A DNA stretch of 64,000 nt from Mikania micrantha (Eukaryota > Streptophyta > Magnoliopsida > Asterales > Asteraceae). A program made the position numbers and the translations under genes. This document shows, in pieces, positions 59,857 through 64,000 of this stretch. Numbering within the stretch: the first letter of the stretch is position 1; the number at the start of each line of letters is the position of its first letter. Below the pieces are notes generated by a model. It was not told where the DNA came from. It saw only the letters and a list, made by a program, of their open reading frames with translations, and ran no database searches. The stretch is taken from assembly GCA_009363875.1 (NCBI GenBank), contig CM018685.1:63964593-64028592 (forward strand). The letters run 5' to 3'.

Positions 59857-61116
59857 ATTGGGAGCTGTGAATCGTATTAGATGAGAAAGAGTAATATACT
59901 AAGGCTATAGAAGAACTTAGAGTGATCTATGGGGTAACTTAGATCTAAGGCAGGCATATATAAGGACCATTATATTAATGAAGCTGTGATAATGAGTCTA
60001 CTATAACATCAAATTAATAGACTAGATTAGGTTCTACTTAAACAAATGGGTTTCACTTTGGTTAATAACCATTCATTTAAGCATTAGGAACAATTTAGTT
60101 AGAAAGTAAAATGTGCATTAGGAATGTAACACATCACCTTTGGGCAGAAGTGAGACATTGTAAGCATTATGCACATGTTAAGTTTGCAAACATATATGTA
60201 ACACATCACCTTTGGGCAGAAGTGAAACATACATGCTTTAAGGCAAAATGATGTCATGTAAATATCTAATGTTTAAGGATACACACAAGTAAGTGACGGT
60301 GCTTAATAAGACTCAAATAATAAGATGTAACACATCACCTTTGGGCAGAAGTGAAACACTTGTTACTGAGTTTAAGCTGATTTTTGTATGTTGAGGTTTT
60401 GTAAAACATAATAGTTTAAGGTTTTAACAAAACTATTTATTTTATCTCTTAGCCCCCTGATTCGCAGATCGAACTTACTGTTTACGAAGTTAGTAATGTT
60501 CTCGAAAATAGTTACGTATTCGAAAATTGTTATGTACTCGAAAATGGTTATTGTACTCGAAAATGGTTATGTACTCGAAAATTTCGAGTAATTTCAGTTT
60601 TTCGAGTACACTTAGATTTCGAGTACTCTTAGATTTTCGAGTACAGTTTTTCGAGTACCTTATTTCGTGAACTTCAGAATTTCGAGTACTGTTAAAAAAT
60701 TTCGTGAACTTAAAATTTCGAGTACACTAAAATTTCGTGAACTCCAAATTTTCGAGTACACTAAGTTTAAAAAATAATTTCGAGTAAGTTAAATTTCGAA
60801 TACTCAAATTTCGAGTATAATAAATTTCGAATACTCAAAATTTCGAGTACATCAAATTCGAGTACACCAAATTTCGAGTACACCAAATTTCGAGTACTCT
60901 TAAAACGTGTATGCTAATTTCGAATGCGTTTAAGTCCGAAAATTTTTAGGTTTACGAAAAACGCACCAGATTCACGTTTTTACGAAAAACGAACCAGTTT
61001 TAAGGTTTTTCTGAAAAACCGACCAATATTCGTACTCGTTTTTCGAAACGTTTTTAGATTTTGTATCAATTTCGCGATTAGGAATCGATTAAACAACATA
61101 TTTCTCTGATGCCACA
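59857..61116 (-). other. Copia leader with two repeat families
   Basis: Three copies of a 34-nt repeat (tgtaacacatcacctttggg plus cagaagtgaaacat) start at 60125, 60197 and 60326. From about 60480 to 60905 an irregular array of ttcgagtac/gtactcgaaa words occurs more than twenty times. The primer site TGGCATCAGAG (minus strand, 61104-61114) lies 2 nt from the LTR and resembles the tRNA-Met site with one change. No ORF is supported. Confidence 0.8.
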
Positions 61117-61551
61117 TGTTGGATCGATTCCTCTGATTTAGATGTAAACATGAATACGAAAACAATAATGAAATAGAGATTAGATGAAACCTGTGAATCC
61201 AGTAAACGCATTGTTGATTCCAGACATGATTCCTGAGACGATCTTGACCGGGTTCCCGTTTAGGGTGTACGATTAGGATGGAGATGAGATGAGAGAGGCT
61301 CGGTTATGGGATGTTCACGAAATCTCTAAGGGTTAGGAGAATTCGTGTGTGTGTGTTATGATGTTAAAAGTAAGTAACCCCGATTAGGAGCCTTAAGTCT
61401 CTTTATATATACACCCAAGAGGAAACCCTAATTAGGATAAATAAGGATAATTACGTCCATCAAATAATTATCTATCTGTTAGGGGTATTTAGGTAATTGA
61501 TCTATTTAATTAAATAATCATAAGGGCCACATTTAATTATTTAGTCTAACA
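61117..61551 (-). repeat. Copia 5' LTR
   Basis: This 435-bp LTR is nearly identical to 52933-53371 apart from a shorter (gt)n run and a few substitutions. Confidence 0.93.
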
Positions 61552-61556
61552 ATCCA

Positions 61557-62253
61557 TTGTCTAAACTCTCCATGGCCTCCATTGAATTCTGCTAAACCGT
61601 ATCAGGTAAAGGAGAGGTATTAGAGTTAGTAAATATCAATGATTTTTTAATTACTAGCACATTTAATTAAATGATCTATTACTCTATTAAAACTTAAAAT
61701 CAAATCAACATATATTGATTTCTTTAGTTCGGTTTTTTAGTTCTCCAAGATCACCATCTTCTTCTTGTCATCACCGAAAGGCAGCTATCATAATCGTTCA
61801 TCAAAATTAGCTATCATAGTCATTATATTTTCTAAATATTAAACTATTTATTACATCATCTAGTTCTTGAGACCAGTTAATGTTACTAGTAAACCATTAG
61901 ACATGGTTCAATGATTGTTCCGGTTGTTAAAAAATTAAATTTGGCGTCACATTTATAATCTGCACATATTTAAATATACATTCCGATCAGCCTCTTTACC
62001 ATACTTTGGGGTAGGAGTAACGTTTATATTCATCTCTCCCTCCAGACCTTACAAAGTAAGATTTCACTGGGTATGTTTGTTAGTAACTTAGTATGGTATG
62101 ATAAATGATCATGCATATCCATCCAACATCTGCTTGTAACCTAGTGACATTGGTGATTGTCTCTACCAAAGTAGTATGAGTTCAAATTCTTGTAAACATA
62201 GAATCAGGTGCTATTTAGGAGCAGAAATTGCTATTTAAAAAATTCATCCAACA
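61557..62253. other. Intergenic DNA upstream of HSP70 copy C
   Basis: No gene is supported up to about 62090. From there to 62253 the sequence parallels 49641-49800 upstream of copy B (atgatcatgcatatccatcc), which marks the edge of the duplicated HSP70 unit. Confidence 0.55.
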
Positions 62254-62467
62254 ATGGTACACCAAGATTCTTCCAAATGGGAGGTCTTGGGTTCAAATCC
62301 CTCCTGCAGCCAAAAAAGGGTCTGAGGGGGGGGGGGTCAGGGGGTTTTCCCAGTGGGGTTTCCTCCTGGGGTGGTTGTGGTGGCTCAAGGGATGTCCAGA
62401 TAACTAGACCTTGGTGACATGGATTGGAAACAGTGGGTTCACACGATTGAGACCTTCGCCGTTAAAA
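62254..62467 (+). mobile_element. tRNA-type SINE
   Basis: This 214-bp insert is flanked by a 17-bp direct repeat (aaaaaattcatccaaca at 62237-62253 and 62468-62484). Near its 5' end is a Pol III B-box-like gggttcaaatccc, and the 3' end is gccgtt followed by an A run. Copy B has the empty site (attcatccaaca once, near 49789). These are the hallmarks of a tRNA-derived SINE. The G-rich middle gives meaningless open frames. Confidence 0.8.
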
Positions 62468-62509
62468 AAAAAATTCATCCAACATAATAAGTGCATCGAA
62501 GGACCCAAT

Positions 62510-62584
62510 GAATTAGAAGTTGATACGACACAAAAGAATCAGATGCATGAAATAGAAGTTGATAAGACACAAAAGAATCAGATA
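62510..62584 (+). repeat. 39-bp minisatellite upstream of HSP70 C, two units
   Basis: Units begin at 62510 and 62549, with the same sequence as the four-unit array at 49826. Confidence 0.8.
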
Positions 62585-62620
62585 CCATTCGAAGGACCCA
62601 ACGAGATAGGAGTTGAAAAG

Positions 62621-62809
62621 CAAGACGAAGGATAATAGGAGGAGGGGGGGCTGCTTCCCTTTTTTACCGTCCGTAGTGTTAACTTTTTGACCGAAAGGCT
62701 ATTTTTCGTTTTATGCATCTGTTTAGCCCCCTCGCTTCAAAAACTTAACATGTATTGCGGGTCTTGTAAATTTCCGTCCCTCCTTCAACACGTTCAAGCT
62801 CCGTCACTG
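62621..62809. mobile_element. hAT-like MITE upstream of HSP70 C
   Basis: This is the same insertion as at 50015-50203, with flanking duplication ttgaaaag (62613-62620) and tttaaaag (62810-62817, one mismatch). It therefore predates the B/C duplication. Confidence 0.7.
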
Positions 62810-62884
62810 TTTAAAAGACAAAAGAATCAGATACCACACCAAGAGTTGCAACTTTTGATAGGTACTTTCATTGGTGCATCTGAA

Positions 62885-62891
62885 TATAAAT
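62885..62891 (+). promoter_or_regulatory. Putative TATA box of HSP70 copy C
   Basis: TATAAAT lies 84 bp before the ATG, the same spacing as in copies A and B. Confidence 0.5.
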
Positions 62892-62968
62892 TCTGATGCT
62901 ATAAGCAATGTTGCGCATTGTCTCTGCATTGTAAAAAACACTAGAATTTCTTCATCACACCTTAAAAA

Positions 62969-64000
62969 ATGTCCACAGGAAGTAGAGTTCCTGCCATTGG
63001 TATCGATCTTGGAACCACTTACTCGTGCGTGGCTGTTTGGCAGCACAACCGAATTGAGATCATTGCAAACGATCAAGGTAACCGTACAACCCCTTCGTAT
63101 GTTGCCTTCAACGACACTGAACGTTTGGTTGGTGATGCTGCCAAGAACCAAGCTGCTTTGAATCCCACCAACACCGTCTTTGGTTAGTTAACTACTTAGT
63201 TATCATTCTTTTCATGCTTTTGTTGTATTCTAGTCATTTGGTGTTTGAACCGAGCTGTATGAAACAGATGTTAAACGATTGATTGGAAGAAAAGCAAGTG
63301 ACAAAATTGTTCAGGAAGACATGAAATTGTGGCCTTTCAAAGTCGTGGCTGGGAGCCAGGACAAGCCGAAAATTGCAGTCACATACAAGAATGAAGATAA
63401 AGAATTTGCAGCTGAAGAACTATCTTCCATGGTTTTAGCCAAGATGAAAGGCATTGCTGAGACGTTTCTTGGGGCGCGTGTTGAAAAGGCGGTAATTACT
63501 GTTCCTGCTTATTTCAATGATTCTCAAAGGCAATCAACAAAAGATGCTGCAATGGTTTCTGGACTTGAGGTTCTGAGAATGATTAATGAACCTACAGCTG
63601 CTGCAATTGCTTATGCACTTGACAAAAGAGCTGGTGTGGATGGCAAGATGAATGTGTTGGTTTTTGACTTGGGTGGTGGTACTTTTGATGTCTCTGTTCT
63701 CACCATTGATGATGTAGGAGTCATTGAGGTTAAAGCTACAGGTGGTGACACGCATCTGGGAGGCGAAGACTTTGATAACAGAATGGTTAGCTATTTTGTC
63801 AATGAATTCAAGAGAAAACACAAGGCGGATATTAGTAAGAACCTTAAAGCTTTGGGTAGATTGAGGGTTCATTGTGAGAGGGCAAAAAGAATTATTTCAA
63901 CAGCAATTCAGACGACCATTGACATCGATTGCTTGTTTAATGGAATTGATTTTTCTGCTAAGTTTACTAGGGCCAAATTTGAAGATGTGAACAAGGCGTT
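62969..64000 (+). CDS. HSP70 copy C, 5' part, runs off the window
   Basis: Exon 1 is 62969-63182, the intron spans 63183-63267 (85 bp, gttagt...aaacag) and exon 2 runs from 63268 beyond the window end. The frame is open throughout. IDLGTTYS and VFDLGGGTFDVS are present, and neither of the two deletions of copy B occurs (SYFVNEFKRKHKADISKNLK is intact). TIDDVGVIEVK carries one extra codon relative to copy A. It is the best candidate for a working gene of the three, but the substrate-binding half lies outside the window. Confidence 0.88.

Larger units (their letters stand above)
52933..61551 (-). mobile_element. Ty1/copia LTR retrotransposon, disrupted by a solo LTR
   Basis: LTRs of 439 bp (52933-53371, 3' LTR) and 435 bp (61117-61551, 5' LTR) have TG...CA ends and the target duplication atcca (52928-52932, 61552-61556). 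On the minus strand it has a primer site, a long leader, gag and the Ty1-order polyprotein (PR-IN-RT-RH), then a polypurine tract. The LTRs differ by a few substitutions and a (gt)n length change, so it is older than the Tekay copies. The polyprotein is split by a 2096-bp solo LTR. Confidence 0.95.

Overview
The window is repeat-dominated nuclear DNA of a dicot plant. The evidence is two chromodomain Ty3 (Tekay/Del-type) LTR retrotransposons, a Ty1/copia element, Helitron, Mutator-like and hAT-like non-autonomous elements, a tRNA-type SINE, endogenous pararetroviruses (Caulimoviridae), and an intron-containing cytosolic-type HSP70 family. The mix would suit an Asteraceae genome, but nothing here fixes the family or species. 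No bacterial operon, CRISPR array, rRNA or tRNA gene was seen.

Layout. 1-5332: AT-rich DNA with a Helitron-like element carrying a nested Mutator-like MITE (1438-1862) and a TIR element with a tggtgttttt-rich array. 5333-14834: Tekay-1, complete, identical-looking 2283-bp LTRs, TSD acgta, nested in an older inverted-repeat element. 15284-18600: hAT-like MITE, Helitron, second hAT-like MITE and a short tandem repeat. 18823-19813: HSP70 copy A, cut off inside its ATPase domain by endogenous pararetrovirus 1 (EPRV1, 19814-28066, minus strand). EPRV1 is a whole circular genome of about 8.02 kb, linearised inside the movement-protein gene with a 231-bp terminal redundancy. An (AT)n tract (28067-28100) joins it to EPRV2 (28101-47907, same strand), which is split in its capsid/polymerase ORF by Tekay-2 (33697-45223, TSD taata, 2138-bp LTRs). 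47908-49640: AT-rich DNA and a probable Ty3 LTR remnant. 49641-52741: HSP70 copy B and an HSP70 fragment. 52933-61551: Ty1/copia element (TSD atcca) whose polyprotein is split by a Tekay-2-like solo LTR (56798-58893, TSD agcaa). 62090-64000: HSP70 copy C with an upstream SINE, running off the window.

How it fits together. The only host gene family is HSP70. Copies B and C share an upstream minisatellite and MITE that copy A lacks, so B and C are the younger pair. The two EPRVs are related members of one lineage. Its gene order is movement protein, two paralogous small ORFs, an optional third small ORF, capsid-protease-RT-RNase H, then a Trp/Tyr-rich ORF, with a promoter, a conserved 48-codon ORF and a GC-rich leader element in the non-coding part. 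The nesting gives a relative order of events: HSP70 duplication, EPRV integration, then the very recent Tekay-2 insertion.

Most notable: (1) the EPRV lineage with duplicated small genes and conserved leader elements; (2) Tekay-2 carries an extra ORF upstream of gag ending in a C-terminal transmembrane segment, whose stop codon overlaps a consensus splice donor that would fuse it in frame to gag; (3) three LTR families share GC-rich tri-loop hairpins with compensating stem changes and a splice-donor motif complementary to a downstream LTR motif.
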